From the NCBI RefSeq assembly GCF_023701745.1, contig NZ_JAJOZB010000001.1:6991001-7055000 (forward strand): a DNA stretch of 64,000 nucleotides, read 5' to 3'. Numbering within the stretch: the stretch's first letter is position 1; each line of letters starts with the position of its first letter. Under the pieces are notes generated by a model. The model was not told the origin of the DNA and made no database searches. It worked only from the letters and a program-made list of their open reading frames with translations. Of this stretch, positions 16,580 to 24,728 are shown one piece after another. The DNA comes from Streptomyces sp. RKAG293 (lineage in GTDB: Bacteria > Actinomycetota > Actinomycetes > Streptomycetales > Streptomycetaceae). Both the position numbers and the translations under genes were made by a program.

Positions 16580-17590
16580 ATGGACTTCGGCCTCGTCCTG
16601 CAGACGGATCCGCCCGCTTCCGGTGTCGTCGGCCTCATGCGCCGCGCCGAGCGCAACGGGTTCACCCACGGCTGGACCTTCGACTCCGCCGTGCTCTGGC
16701 AGGAGCCCTTCGTCATCTACAGCCGCATCCTCGAACACACCCGCACACTGATCGTCGGCCCGATGGTCACCAACCCCGGCACCCGCACCTGGGAGGTGAC
16801 CGCGTCCACCTTCGCCACCCTCAACTCCATGTACGGCAACCGCACGGTGTGCGGCATCGGGCGCGGCGACTCGGCGATGCGGGTCGCCGGGCGCAAGCCC
16901 AACACCCTCGCGCGCGTCGGCGAGGCGATGGGCGTCATCCGCGACCTCGCCGAGGGCCGCGAGGCGTCCGTCGACGGCACGCCCATGCGGCTGCCGTGGG
17001 TGGAGAACGGGAAGCTGCCCGTCTGGATGGCCGCCTACGGGCCCAAGGCGCTCGCCCTGGCCGGTGAGAAGGCCGACGGCTTCATCCTGCAGCTGGCCGA
17101 CCCGTTCCTCACCGAGTGGATGATCCACGCCGTGCGGGAAGCGGCGTCGGCCGCCGGCCGCGACCCGTCCGCCATCACCATCTGCGTGGCCGCGCCCGCC
17201 TACGTCACGGACGGCAGCGACGAACAGCTCGCGCACGCCCGCGAACAGTGCCGCTGGTTCGGCGGCATGGTCGGCAACCACGTCGCCGACCTCGTCTCCC
17301 GCTACGGCGAGCACTCCGGCCTGGTGCCCGACGAGCTGACCGCGTACATCAAGCAGCGCCAGGGGTACGACTACGCCCACCACGGCCGCTCGGGCAACCC
17401 CGACACCGCCTTCGTGCCCGACGAGATCGTCGACCGCTTCTGTCTGCTCGGCCCGGTCGAGGCGCATCTCGCCAAGCTCGAACACCTCCGTGGGCTGGGC
17501 GTCGACCAGTTCGCGCTGTACGACATGCACGACGCCAAGGAGTCGACCATCGACGCCTACGGCGAGCACATCATCCCCGCCCTGAGATGA
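16580..17590 (+). CDS. LLM-class flavin/F420-dependent oxidoreductase
   Basis: This luciferase-like (beta/alpha)8 oxidoreductase has 336 residues and no signal peptide. N-terminal MDFGLVLQTDPP and the central GIGRGDSAMRVAGRKP and PVWMAAYGPKALALAGEKADGFIL segments are typical of F420- or FMN-dependent members of the LLM family. I remember this subgroup (TIGR03842) being found beside dihydropyrimidinase genes. It starts 10 bp after the hydantoinase gene, with AGGAG at 16568-16572. In this operon it may act on the pyrimidine ring or on a ring-opened intermediate, in place of a dihydropyrimidine dehydrogenase that is not seen nearby. Cofactor and reaction are inferred. Confidence 0.85.
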   Translation: MDFGLVLQTDPPASGVVGLMRRAERNGFTHGWTFDSAVLWQEPFVIYSRILEHTRTLIVGPMVTNPGTRTWEVTASTFATLNSMYGNRTVCGIGRGDSAMRVAGRKPNTLARVGEAMGVIRDLAEGREASVDGTPMRLPWVENGKLPVWMAAYGPKALALAGEKADGFILQLADPFLTEWMIHAVREAASAAGRDPSAITICVAAPAYVTDGSDEQLAHAREQCRWFGGMVGNHVADLVSRYGEHSGLVPDELTAYIKQRQGYDYAHHGRSGNPDTAFVPDEIVDRFCLLGPVEAHLAKLEHLRGLGVDQFALYDMHDAKESTIDAYGEHIIPALR

Positions 17591-17608
17591 CCCCGAGATG
17601 AGGTGCCG

Positions 17609-19129
17609 ATGCCCATAACCGCAAGCCCGGGTGACCGCGTCGAACTGCCGGCCGGCGCGGCCCTGCCCGACACCCGGTTCGCCAACGACGACCTGCTGCC
17701 CGTCCCGGTCGCGCGCCGCACGTGGACGACGTACAACTTCACCGCGCTGTGGATCGGGATGGCGCACAACATCCCGTCCTGGACGCTCGCCTCCGGCCTC
17801 GTCGCGCTCGGCATGGACTGGAAGCAGGCGGTCTTCACGATCGCCCTGGCGAACGTGATCGTGCTCTTCCCGATGCTGCTCACCGGGCACGCGGGACCCC
17901 GGTACGGCATTCCGTTCCCGGTACTGGCCAGGGCCTCCTTCGGACTGCGCGGGGCGAACCTGCCGGCGCTGGTGCGAGCCGCGGTGGCCTGTGCCTGGTT
18001 CGGCATCCAGACCTGGATCGGCGGGCAGGGCATATTCATCCTGCTCGGCAAGATCTTCGGCGGCGGCTGGGCGGACGTCGGGAAGATCGGCGGCTATCCG
18101 TGGACCATGTGGCTGTGCTTCGTGGTCTTCTGGGTCCTCGAACTGGCCATCATCTACCGGGGCATGGACACCCTGCGGCGCTTCGAGAACTGGGCCGCGC
18201 CGTTCGTCCTCGTCGGCGCCGTCGTGCTGCTGATCTGGATCACGGTGAAGGCCGGCGGCCTGGGGCCGCTGCTCGACCAGCCGTCGAAGCTCGGCTGGGG
18301 CAGCGACTTCTGGCCGGTCTTCTTCCCGTCGCTGATGGGCATGATCGGCTTCTGGTCCACCCTGTCGCTGAACATCCCCGACTTCACCCGCTTCGGCGCC
18401 GGCCAGCGGGCCCAGATCTGGGGCCAGTCGCTGGGCCTGCCCACGACGATGACGTTCTTCGCGCTGCTGTCGGTCCTGGTCACCTCCGGATCGCAGGCCG
18501 TCTACGGAGCGGCCATCTGGAACCCGGTCGAGCTGGCCGCCAAGACCGACAACGTCTTCGGCCTGGTCTTCGCGCTGGTCACCGTGCTCATCGCGACCAT
18601 CAGTGTGAACATCGCGGCCAATGTGGTGTCACCGGCCTACGACCTGTCCAACCTCGCGCCGAAGTACATCAACTTCCGCACCGGGGCGCTGATCACCGGA
18701 GTGGTGGGCGTGGTGATCTTCCCGTGGAAGCTCATCGAGACCCCCGAGTTCTACATCTTCACCTGGCTGGGCGTGGTCGGCGGGCTGCTGGGAACGGTCG
18801 CCGGCATCCTCATCGCCGACTACTGGATCATCCGCCGCACCGTCCTGGACCTGGTGGACCTCTACACTCCCGGCGGCCGCTACTGGTACACCGCAGGCTG
18901 GAACTGGCGGGCGGTCGCGGCCTTCGTCGTCGGCGGGGTGCTGGCGGTCGGCGGCTCCCACTCGGAGCCCGGCAAGGGCCCCTTCCCCGCCGACGGCATG
19001 ATCCCGTTCCTCAAACCGCTCGCGGACTACGGCTGGGCCGTCGGCCTCGGCTCCGCGCTCGTCCTCTACACGGCCCTCATGCACCCCCTGCTCCGGCGAA
19101 CCGTACGACAGGACGCGGCCCCGGTCTGA
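17609..19129 (+). CDS. NCS1-family nucleobase/hydantoin:cation symporter
   Basis: This inner-membrane importer of the nucleobase-cation-symport-1 family has 506 residues and about twelve hydrophobic helices. Family segments include FANDDLLPVP before helix 1, LTGHAGPRYGIPFPVLARASFG, a central SLNIPDFTRFG, and ADYWIIRR near helix 10. These resemble uracil, allantoin and hydantoin permeases. It is placed 18 bp after the oxidoreductase gene and very probably supplies substrate to the operon's enzymes. The ATG at 17609 is preferred; an in-frame GTG two codons earlier is the alternative. Confidence 0.9.
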   Translation: MPITASPGDRVELPAGAALPDTRFANDDLLPVPVARRTWTTYNFTALWIGMAHNIPSWTLASGLVALGMDWKQAVFTIALANVIVLFPMLLTGHAGPRYGIPFPVLARASFGLRGANLPALVRAAVACAWFGIQTWIGGQGIFILLGKIFGGGWADVGKIGGYPWTMWLCFVVFWVLELAIIYRGMDTLRRFENWAAPFVLVGAVVLLIWITVKAGGLGPLLDQPSKLGWGSDFWPVFFPSLMGMIGFWSTLSLNIPDFTRFGAGQRAQIWGQSLGLPTTMTFFALLSVLVTSGSQAVYGAAIWNPVELAAKTDNVFGLVFALVTVLIATISVNIAANVVSPAYDLSNLAPKYINFRTGALITGVVGVVIFPWKLIETPEFYIFTWLGVVGGLLGTVAGILIADYWIIRRTVLDLVDLYTPGGRYWYTAGWNWRAVAAFVVGGVLAVGGSHSEPGKGPFPADGMIPFLKPLADYGWAVGLGSALVLYTALMHPLLRRTVRQDAAPV

Positions 19130-19141
19130 TTTGATGGAGCC

Positions 19142-19960
19142 ATGGTCAACGAGGTCAACGAGGAGCTGCTCGCCGCCGTCGAGCGGGTGGTGCGGACCGT
19201 GGTCGCCGAGGAGGTCACGCCACGCTGGCGGCGGCTCGCGGCCGAGGACGTGATCGAGAAGAACGGCCCCTACGACCTGGTGACCACCGCCGACCGCCGG
19301 GCGGAGGAACGGCTCACCGAGGAGCTGACCGCGCTGCTGCCGGGCTCCGTGGTCGTCGGCGAGGAAGCGGTCAGCGCCGACCCCGGCGTCCTCAAGCGGC
19401 TGGACGGCGACGACCCGGTGTGGGTCGTCGACCCGGTCGACGGCACCGCCAACTTCGTACGCGGCGAGGACGGTTACGCGACGCTCGTCACCCTCGTGCA
19501 GGGTGGCGAGCCGCTCGCGTCCTGGACCTACGTCCCCGAGCGGGGCCTGATGGCGACCGCGCGGCGCGGCGCCGGCGCGTATCTCAACGGGCAGCGGATG
19601 CGCACGGCCGCCGCACCGGACGGCACCCTGCGGGTCTCGACGTCGAACCCGGTCTTCCGCACCGGCCAGGAGCGGGTGCTGCTCGGCCGGCTGGAGGCGG
19701 CCGGCGCGGCGACCCGCTCGTGCACCTGCGCCGGCATCGAGTACCTGGAGCTGGCCAGGGGCGGCGTCGACGGCGTCGCCTTCTTCTGGGAACTGCCCTG
19801 GGACCACGCCGCCGGGCTGCTCCTGGTGACCGAGGCCGGCGGCGCGAGCCTGACGGTGATCGGTGAGCCGTTCCGTATCCCCGGAGGCAACGCGTTGCCG
19901 TTCTCCATCGCCCGCGACGCGGAGACCGCGCGGCGGATCATCGAGCTGATGGGCGCGTGA
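19142..19960 (+). CDS. Inositol monophosphatase-family phosphatase
   Basis: This Mg2+-dependent phosphatase of the IMPase/FIG superfamily has 272 residues. Motifs are VVGEEAV (metal Glu), [12 protein letters not shown] (metal Asp residues, near 99-110) and the C-terminal [15 protein letters not shown]. The substrate could be inositol-1-phosphate, histidinol phosphate or another sugar phosphate; sequence alone does not decide. It begins 12 bp after the transporter, so it is probably cotranscribed with the pyrimidine operon. A metabolic link to pyrimidine breakdown is not evident. It is coupled by 4 bp to the FAD oxidoreductase that follows. Confidence 0.88.
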   Translation: MVNEVNEELLAAVERVVRTVVAEEVTPRWRRLAAEDVIEKNGPYDLVTTADRRAEERLTEELTALLPGSVVVGEEAVSADPGVLKRLDGDDPVWVVDPVDGTANFVRGEDGYATLVTLVQGGEPLASWTYVPERGLMATARRGAGAYLNGQRMRTAAAPDGTLRVSTSNPVFRTGQERVLLGRLEAAGAATRSCTCAGIEYLELARGGVDGVAFFWELPWDHAAGLLLVTEAGGASLTVIGEPFRIPGGNALPFSIARDAETARRIIELMGA

Positions 19961-21387
19961 TGAGCCGGACCGCAGTAGTGGACGTGGTGGTCGTCGGGGC
20001 CGGGCCGAACGGGCTGACGGCCGCGGCCGAGCTGGCCCGCGCGGGCCTGTCCGTACAGATCTACGAGGCGGCCGACACGATCGGCGGCGGCGCCAGGACC
20101 CAGGAGCTGACGCTGCCGGGCTTCCGGCACGACCCGTGCTCCGCGGTGCACCCCATGGGCGCCGGCTCGCCCGCGTTCAAGGCGCTGCCGCTGCGCGCGC
20201 ACGGCCTGGAGTGGCTGCACCCCGAGCTGCCGATGGCGCACCCCTTCCCGGACGGCACGGCCGCGCTGCTGTCGCGTTCGGTGGGGGAGACCGCCGCGTC
20301 CTTCGGCGCGCACGACGCCGTCCGGTACCGGCGGCTGGTGGCCCCGTACATCGGCCACTGGAACACCATGGCCGCCGACCTGCTGCGGCCCCAGTGGCGC
20401 GGGGTGCCCATCGACCCCTACCGGTTCGCGCGGTTCGGTCTGACCGGGCTGCCGCCGGTCGCCCTGCTGGCCCGGCGGTTCCGCGACCCCAAGGCCCGTG
20501 GCCTGCTGGCCGGTCTGGCCGCGCACGCGATCACCCCGCTCACCGCACCGCTCACCGGCGCCACCGCCCTGATGTTCGCGCTCGCCGCGCACGCGGTCGG
20601 CTGGCCGATCGCGCGCGGCGGCTCGCAGGCGATCTCGGACGCCCTCGCCTCGTACCTCACGGAGCAGGGCGGCGTCGTCCACACCGGGGTGACGGTGCGC
20701 AAGCTCGACGAGCTGCCGCCCGCGCGGGCCTACGTCTTCGACACCTCACCGACCGCGCTGGCCCGGATCGCCGGACTCGGCGACGCCTACCGGAACTTCA
20801 GCTACGGCCCGTCCGTCTTCAAGATCGACTACGCGCTGGACGGTCCCGTCCCCTGGACCGCGCCCGACGCCCGCCGCGCCGGCACGGTCCACATCGGCCC
20901 GACGTATACGGAGATCGGCGACGCGCTCAACCGGGCGGTCAGCGGCCGGCCGCCGCAGACCCCCTTCCTGATCACCTCGCAGCCGACGGTCGTCGACCCC
21001 TCCCGCGCCCCGCAGGGCAAGCACGTCTTCTGGGCCTACGGCCACGTCCCGCACGACTGGCGCGGCAACGCCACCGACGCCGTCGAGCGGCAGATCGAGC
21101 GCTTCGCGCCCGGTTTCCGCGACCTCGTCCTGGCCCGCGCCGTCGCGGGACCGGCCGAACTCGCCGCTCACAACGTCAACTACGTCGGCGGTGACATCGC
21201 CTGCGGCGCCTTCGCCGGGATCCAGACCGTGCTGCGCCCGAAGATCGCCTGGAACCCCTACGCCACCGCCCGCCCCAACGTCTTCCTGTGCTCCTCCGCG
21301 ACCCCGCCGGGTCCCGGAGTGCACGGCATGAGCGGGCACCACGCGGCCCGCTCCGTCCTCAGGTCCCTGGCGAAGCGAGCGCGCTGA
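19960..21387 (+). CDS. FAD-dependent oxidoreductase, phytoene desaturase-like
   Basis: This flavoprotein of the CrtI/amine-oxidase-like group has 475 residues. The N-terminal dinucleotide fold reads [20 protein letters not shown], followed by an acidic residue in VQIYEAA. The C-terminal part contains [14 protein letters not shown], the usual second FAD contact of this group. The ATG at 19960 overlaps the phosphatase TGA; a GTG one codon earlier is also possible. There are no carotenoid genes nearby, so desaturation of phytoene is unlikely and the substrate is unknown. The last 29 bp overlap the convergent sirtuin gene. Confidence 0.85.
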   Translation: MSRTAVVDVVVVGAGPNGLTAAAELARAGLSVQIYEAADTIGGGARTQELTLPGFRHDPCSAVHPMGAGSPAFKALPLRAHGLEWLHPELPMAHPFPDGTAALLSRSVGETAASFGAHDAVRYRRLVAPYIGHWNTMAADLLRPQWRGVPIDPYRFARFGLTGLPPVALLARRFRDPKARGLLAGLAAHAITPLTAPLTGATALMFALAAHAVGWPIARGGSQAISDALASYLTEQGGVVHTGVTVRKLDELPPARAYVFDTSPTALARIAGLGDAYRNFSYGPSVFKIDYALDGPVPWTAPDARRAGTVHIGPTYTEIGDALNRAVSGRPPQTPFLITSQPTVVDPSRAPQGKHVFWAYGHVPHDWRGNATDAVERQIERFAPGFRDLVLARAVAGPAELAAHNVNYVGGDIACGAFAGIQTVLRPKIAWNPYATARPNVFLCSSATPPGPGVHGMSGHHAARSVLRSLAKRAR

Positions 21388-22099
21388 GCAGCGCGGGCAG
21401 CGCCGTGCCGATCGGCTTCCGCACCACCTCGGCGGCCAACTCGTCGTAGGGCGTGGGCTCCGCGTTCACGATCACCAGCCGTGCCCCGTGCTCGGCCGCG
21501 ATGCCCGCCAGTGACGCGGCGGGCTGCACCCGCAGCGTCGTGCCCACGGAGAAGAACACGTCGCACGCCTTGGCGATGGCCATCGCCTGCGCCAGCACCG
21601 CGGGGTCGAGCCGCTGCCCGAACATCACCGTCGCGGACTTCAGGATCCCTCCGCACACCAGGCACGGCGGGTCCTCCTCGCCGGCCGCCACCCGCTCCAG
21701 CGCGGTGTCCATGCCGCTGCGCGCATGGCACTTCGTGCAGACGACGGCGCGGGCGGTGCCGTGCAGTTCCAGCACCTTGCGGGCGGGCAGCCCCGCCAAC
21801 TGGTGCAGCCCGTCGACGTTCTGGGTGATGACGCGGACCGGGACGCCGGACCGCTCCAGTTCCGCCACCGCGAGGTGCGCGGCGTTGGGGCGCGCGTGCC
21901 AGGTCTCGCTGTCGCGCCGCATGAGCCAGGCGCGGCGGCGGACGTCCGGGTCGGCCATGTACGTGTCGTAGGTGACGAGCTTCTCCGCACCGGGGTCGCG
22001 CCGCCACAGGCCGTTGGGGCCGCGGTAGTCCGGAATCCCCGAGTCCGTGGAGATGCCGGCCCCGCTCAGGATCGCCACGAGGGGCTTGCGGTTGGTCAT
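21359..22099 (-). CDS. cobB: Sir2-family NAD-dependent protein deacylase
   Basis: This sirtuin removes acetyl groups from lysines using NAD. The 246 residues contain the NAD-binding [15 protein letters not shown] segment (13-27), ITQNVDGLH (91-99), catalytic His113 in LELHGT, and the zinc tetrad Cys121/Cys124 and Cys146/Cys149. GTTLRV and [10 protein letters not shown] complete the cofactor site. In streptomycetes acetyl-CoA synthetase is a known sirtuin target; here that is inference. The gene is transcribed against the FAD oxidoreductase, with a 29-bp overlap of 3' ends. The start is at 22099. Confidence 0.93.
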   Translation of the reverse strand: MTNRKPLVAILSGAGISTDSGIPDYRGPNGLWRRDPGAEKLVTYDTYMADPDVRRRAWLMRRDSETWHARPNAAHLAVAELERSGVPVRVITQNVDGLHQLAGLPARKVLELHGTARAVVCTKCHARSGMDTALERVAAGEEDPPCLVCGGILKSATVMFGQRLDPAVLAQAMAIAKACDVFFSVGTTLRVQPAASLAGIAAEHGARLVIVNAEPTPYDELAAEVVRKPIGTALPALLSALASPGT

Positions 22100-22194
22100 C
22101 TCCGCAGCGTAGGGCGCAACACGGGTGCGGACGAGCGGGTTTCCGCCGCGGCGGACCCACCGCGTTGTCGTACCCGGCGGCTACGGTTTCGGGT

Positions 22195-22794
22195 ATGACG
22201 GATCTTCGGGTATTGCATCGGCAGGCGCTGCGGACGGCGGAAGAGATCACCGGAAGGATCGGCGCGACCCGGCTGGATGTGGCCACGCCGTGCGGGGACT
22301 GGACGTTGCGGCAGCTGCTGGAGCACATGGTGGGGCAGAACCACGGCTTCGCCGCGGCTGCGCGGGGGGAGACGAAGGACCGGTCGGTGTTCGCCGACCG
22401 GCCGGTGGGGGACGACCCGGCCGGGGCGTTCGCGGCGTCGGCCGCCGATGTGGCGGCGGCCTTCACCGAATCGGGGGTGCTGGACCGGAGTTGGTGGCTT
22501 CCGGAGATCCGCGACGGGCGGGCCTTCCCTGCGCCGGTGGCGATCGGATTCCACTTCGTGGACACGGTGGTGCACGGCTGGGACGTCGCGCGGGCGCTCG
22601 GCGTCGACGCGAAGTTCGACCCGGAGGTGCTGGAGGCGGCGCTGCCGGTGGCCGCGGCGGTACCGGCGGGGGAGAGCCGGCTGACCGCCGGCGCGGCGTT
22701 CGGGCCCGCGGTGGCCGACGGCGGTACGGGCGATCCGCTCGACCGGATCGTCGCGATACTGGGCCGCTCCCCGCAGTGGCCGCGGGACGCGTGA
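22195..22794 (+). CDS. DinB/maleylpyruvate-isomerase-like protein (TIGR03086 type)
   Basis: This 199-residue protein belongs to the four-helix DinB-like superfamily that binds a metal through three histidines. Visible pieces are CGDWTLRQLLEHMVGQNHGFA (His ligand region, near residues 31-51) and DTVVHGWDVARALG (His near 132). The ATG at 22195 is taken because homology begins at MTDLRVLHRQAL; a frame-continuous start lies 30 bp upstream. Some relatives are mycothiol-dependent enzymes, so thiol transfer is a possible but untested role. It faces the nucleotidyltransferase gene across a strong hairpin. Confidence 0.8.
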   Translation: MTDLRVLHRQALRTAEEITGRIGATRLDVATPCGDWTLRQLLEHMVGQNHGFAAAARGETKDRSVFADRPVGDDPAGAFAASAADVAAAFTESGVLDRSWWLPEIRDGRAFPAPVAIGFHFVDTVVHGWDVARALGVDAKFDPEVLEAALPVAAAVPAGESRLTAGAAFGPAVADGGTGDPLDRIVAILGRSPQWPRDA

Positions 22795-22806
22795 TGCCGT
22801 CCCGGC

Positions 22807-22853
22807 CCCGCGACCTGTCCGGCTCTCTGTCTAGGAGTCGAGCAGGTCGCGGG
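22807..22853. terminator. Bidirectional terminator-like hairpin
   Basis: CCCGCGACCTG (22807-22817) is perfectly complementary to CAGGTCGCGGG (22843-22853), giving an 11-bp stem with a 25-base loop. It lies between convergent genes, and its right arm is within the last codons of the nucleotidyltransferase gene. Confidence 0.55.
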
Positions 22854-23673
22854 TGTCGGCGACGAGTGCGGCCGCCGCTTCGACGGCGGCCGCCGGATCG
22901 TCGAGCCGGGTCAGGACGGCCTCGGCGCGGGTGCGGAAGTCCGGGGGCGTCCCGGGGAGCGCCGCGGCGGCCGCCAGCGCGCCCTTCTCGTTGAGGCACC
23001 AGGCGCGGTGGTGTGCGTGGAGGGACTGGGTGAGGACGCCGACCGCCCGGGACAGACAGAGCGCGACATGCAGTGTGTCGCCCGCGCGGGCGGACTTGCG
23101 GGCGGCGGCCACCGAGAACTCCGCTTCCCAGGCGGCGGCGACGAGCGCCGCGCGCAACGGTTCGGGATAGTGCCGGGTCTGCTCCCGTAGTGCCGTCAAC
23201 TCCCCTTCCCGATCGGCGAGTACGCGGCCCAGCGCCACCTCGCCCGGATAGGCGGGGGACCAGAAGCCGAGCGGGTGGCCGGGCTGCGTGCCGACCTCGT
23301 AGCGGCCTGCGCGGCAGTCGTCCCAGACGCGCTCGACGCGGTCGAGGTCGCGCAGGATCCAGTCGACCGGCAGCCCGTCGACCGTCAGCCAGGCGCCGCC
23401 GTTCACCCAGGGTCCCCAGCCGCCGGGGCTCGCGACCTCGACGGGTCCGCCGGTGAACTCCGCCGCGAGGGCGGCCAGCGCCGCGGTGTCGGGCTCACCC
23501 CGGTAGTACAGGCCGAGGTCCCAGTCGGAGTCCGGGCGGTGGGTGCCGCGGGCCCGGCTGCCGCCGAGCAGCACACCGGCGATGCCCGGGAGACCGGCCA
23601 GCCGCTCGGCCATCGCGTGCACGGCAGGGCTCTCAGCGCCGGGGGAGGGGGCGGGGGAGGAATCGTGGGACAC
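22831..23673 (-). CDS. Nucleotidyltransferase-domain protein
   Basis: This 280-residue protein has the minimal polymerase-beta-type nucleotidyltransferase core: GGSRARGTH (37-45) and the metal-binding Asp pair Asp50 and Asp52 in DSDWDLGLYY. The remaining C-terminal half is helical and contains SRAVGVLTQSLHAHHRAWCLNEKGAL. Similar proteins include aminoglycoside adenylyltransferase-like and MNT-like enzymes, but no antibiotic-resistance assignment is justified. There is no partner HEPN-type small gene beside it, so a toxin-antitoxin role is not supported. It ends in TAG at 22831. Confidence 0.8.
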   Translation of the reverse strand: MSHDSSPAPSPGAESPAVHAMAERLAGLPGIAGVLLGGSRARGTHRPDSDWDLGLYYRGEPDTAALAALAAEFTGGPVEVASPGGWGPWVNGGAWLTVDGLPVDWILRDLDRVERVWDDCRAGRYEVGTQPGHPLGFWSPAYPGEVALGRVLADREGELTALREQTRHYPEPLRAALVAAAWEAEFSVAAARKSARAGDTLHVALCLSRAVGVLTQSLHAHHRAWCLNEKGALAAAAALPGTPPDFRTRAEAVLTRLDDPAAAVEAAAALVADTRDLLDS

Positions 23674-23703
23674 GTTGCCAGCCTAGACGTGGCGGCTCTA
23701 GGC

Positions 23704-23733
23704 TTACCCACCAGTAAACTTACTCTGGAGTAA
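23704..23733. promoter_or_regulatory. Twin TTAC-N6-GTAA palindromes before the SCP2 gene
   Basis: Two adjacent 14-bp elements, TTACCCACCAGTAA (23704-23717) and TTACTCTGGAGTAA (23720-23733), share the form TTAC-N6-GTAA. The second is a perfect inverted repeat. They lie between divergent genes and end 14 bp before the SCP2 start codon. A TetR-type repressor site is the likely reading, possibly for lipid metabolism, but the regulator is not identified. Confidence 0.5.
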
Positions 23734-23747
23734 GGGTGGTGCCCGGC

Positions 23748-24215
23748 ATGGCCGACATCGGCGATCTCGACCTCGACACGCTCGACTTCGGTACGGTCGA
23801 GCCGAAGGAATTCGCCCGCATCGTCAAGGAGCTGCCCGTCCGGCGGATCGCCGAGCTGATGAGCGGGCCGCAGCGCGAGCGCGTGCTCGACGAGGTGTTC
23901 AACCGGATGGAGACCCTCTTCAAGCCGGACGTCGCGGGCAAGCGTGATGCGCTCATCCGGTGGCGGATCACCAACGGCGACGACGCCCGCGACGTCTACG
24001 AGACGCATATCGCCGAGGGCGCCTGCACGGTCTCCCGGCAGGACAGCGGCCGCGATCCGCAGCTCACCCTCACCATGGCCGCCCCGGAATTCCTCAAGCT
24101 CGTCTCGGGCAACGCCTCTGGCCCGGCGCTGTTCTTCACCCGTAAGCTCAAGATCCAGGGCGACATCCGCCTCGCCGGCGGACTGACGTACTTCTTCGAC
24201 ATACCGAAGGCGTGA
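23748..24215 (+). CDS. SCP2 sterol-carrier-domain protein
   Basis: This small cytoplasmic lipid-binding-type protein has 155 residues. The SCP2 fold is suggested by IRWRITNGDDARDVYETHI followed by LTLTMAAPEFLKLVSGNASGPALFFTRKLKIQGD, the standard SCP2 C-terminal signature. An N-terminal helical segment (FARIVKELPVRRIAELM) precedes it. The ATG at 23748 is preferred over a GTG 12 bp upstream because the AAGGGTGG purine run at 23732 is correctly spaced for it. The ligand is unknown; fatty acyl or sterol-like lipids are typical of the family. Confidence 0.85.
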   Translation: MADIGDLDLDTLDFGTVEPKEFARIVKELPVRRIAELMSGPQRERVLDEVFNRMETLFKPDVAGKRDALIRWRITNGDDARDVYETHIAEGACTVSRQDSGRDPQLTLTMAAPEFLKLVSGNASGPALFFTRKLKIQGDIRLAGGLTYFFDIPKA

Positions 24216-24223
24216 GGGTGTAG

Positions 24224-24721
24224 ATGCGGATACCCCGGCAGGCGGCGAGAGTCGCGGTGCTCGACCCGGCCGGAGCGATTTTCCTGCTCCGGTCGGACAA
24301 CGAGGAAGTCGGCGTCCACTGGCTCATGCCCGGTGGCGGCCTCGACCCGGGGGAGACCCCCGTGCAGGGGGCGCTGCGGGAAGTGCTGGAGGAGACCGGC
24401 TGGTCGGATGTCGAACCCGGCGCTGTGCTGTGCACCTGGGAGCACGACTTCACCCGGGCCGGTGTGCCGGTCCGGCAGTTCGAGCACATCTTCCTCGGCA
24501 ACGGCCCGCGCAGGCCGCCGACGGGTGATGTGAGCGGCGTTCACCAGGAGGACGGGATCCTGGAGTGGCGCTGGTGGACCCCGGAGGAGCTCGCGGCGAC
24601 CCCGGAGGCGCTGTGGCCCCCGCAGTTGCCGGAGCTGCTCGCCCGGCTGCGCGACGAGGGTCCGCCGGAGCGTCCCGTCGAGCTCGGGTTCGTCGCCGGC
24701 ACCGGCACCCGGGCCGGGTAG
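24224..24721 (+). CDS. Nudix hydrolase
   Basis: This 165-residue Nudix protein cleaves nucleoside diphosphates linked to another moiety. The 23-residue Nudix box spans about residues 38-60: GGGLDPGETP, then the core REVLEETGW with the metal-binding glutamates. It begins 8 bp after the SCP2 stop codon and ends 7 bp before the second gamma-glutamyltransferase, so the three genes probably form an operon. Substrate is not predictable. Confidence 0.88.
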   Translation: MRIPRQAARVAVLDPAGAIFLLRSDNEEVGVHWLMPGGGLDPGETPVQGALREVLEETGWSDVEPGAVLCTWEHDFTRAGVPVRQFEHIFLGNGPRRPPTGDVSGVHQEDGILEWRWWTPEELAATPEALWPPQLPELLARLRDEGPPERPVELGFVAGTGTRAG

Positions 24722-24728
24722 GCGCCCG

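Noticed and set aside
19960-21387. Phytoene desaturase in carotenoid biosynthesis
   Set aside because: The flavoprotein fold fits, but no crtB, crtE or other carotenoid gene is present nearby.
22831-23673. MNT-HEPN-type toxin-antitoxin system
   Set aside because: The nucleotidyltransferase is larger than MNT antitoxins and no HEPN partner gene is adjacent.
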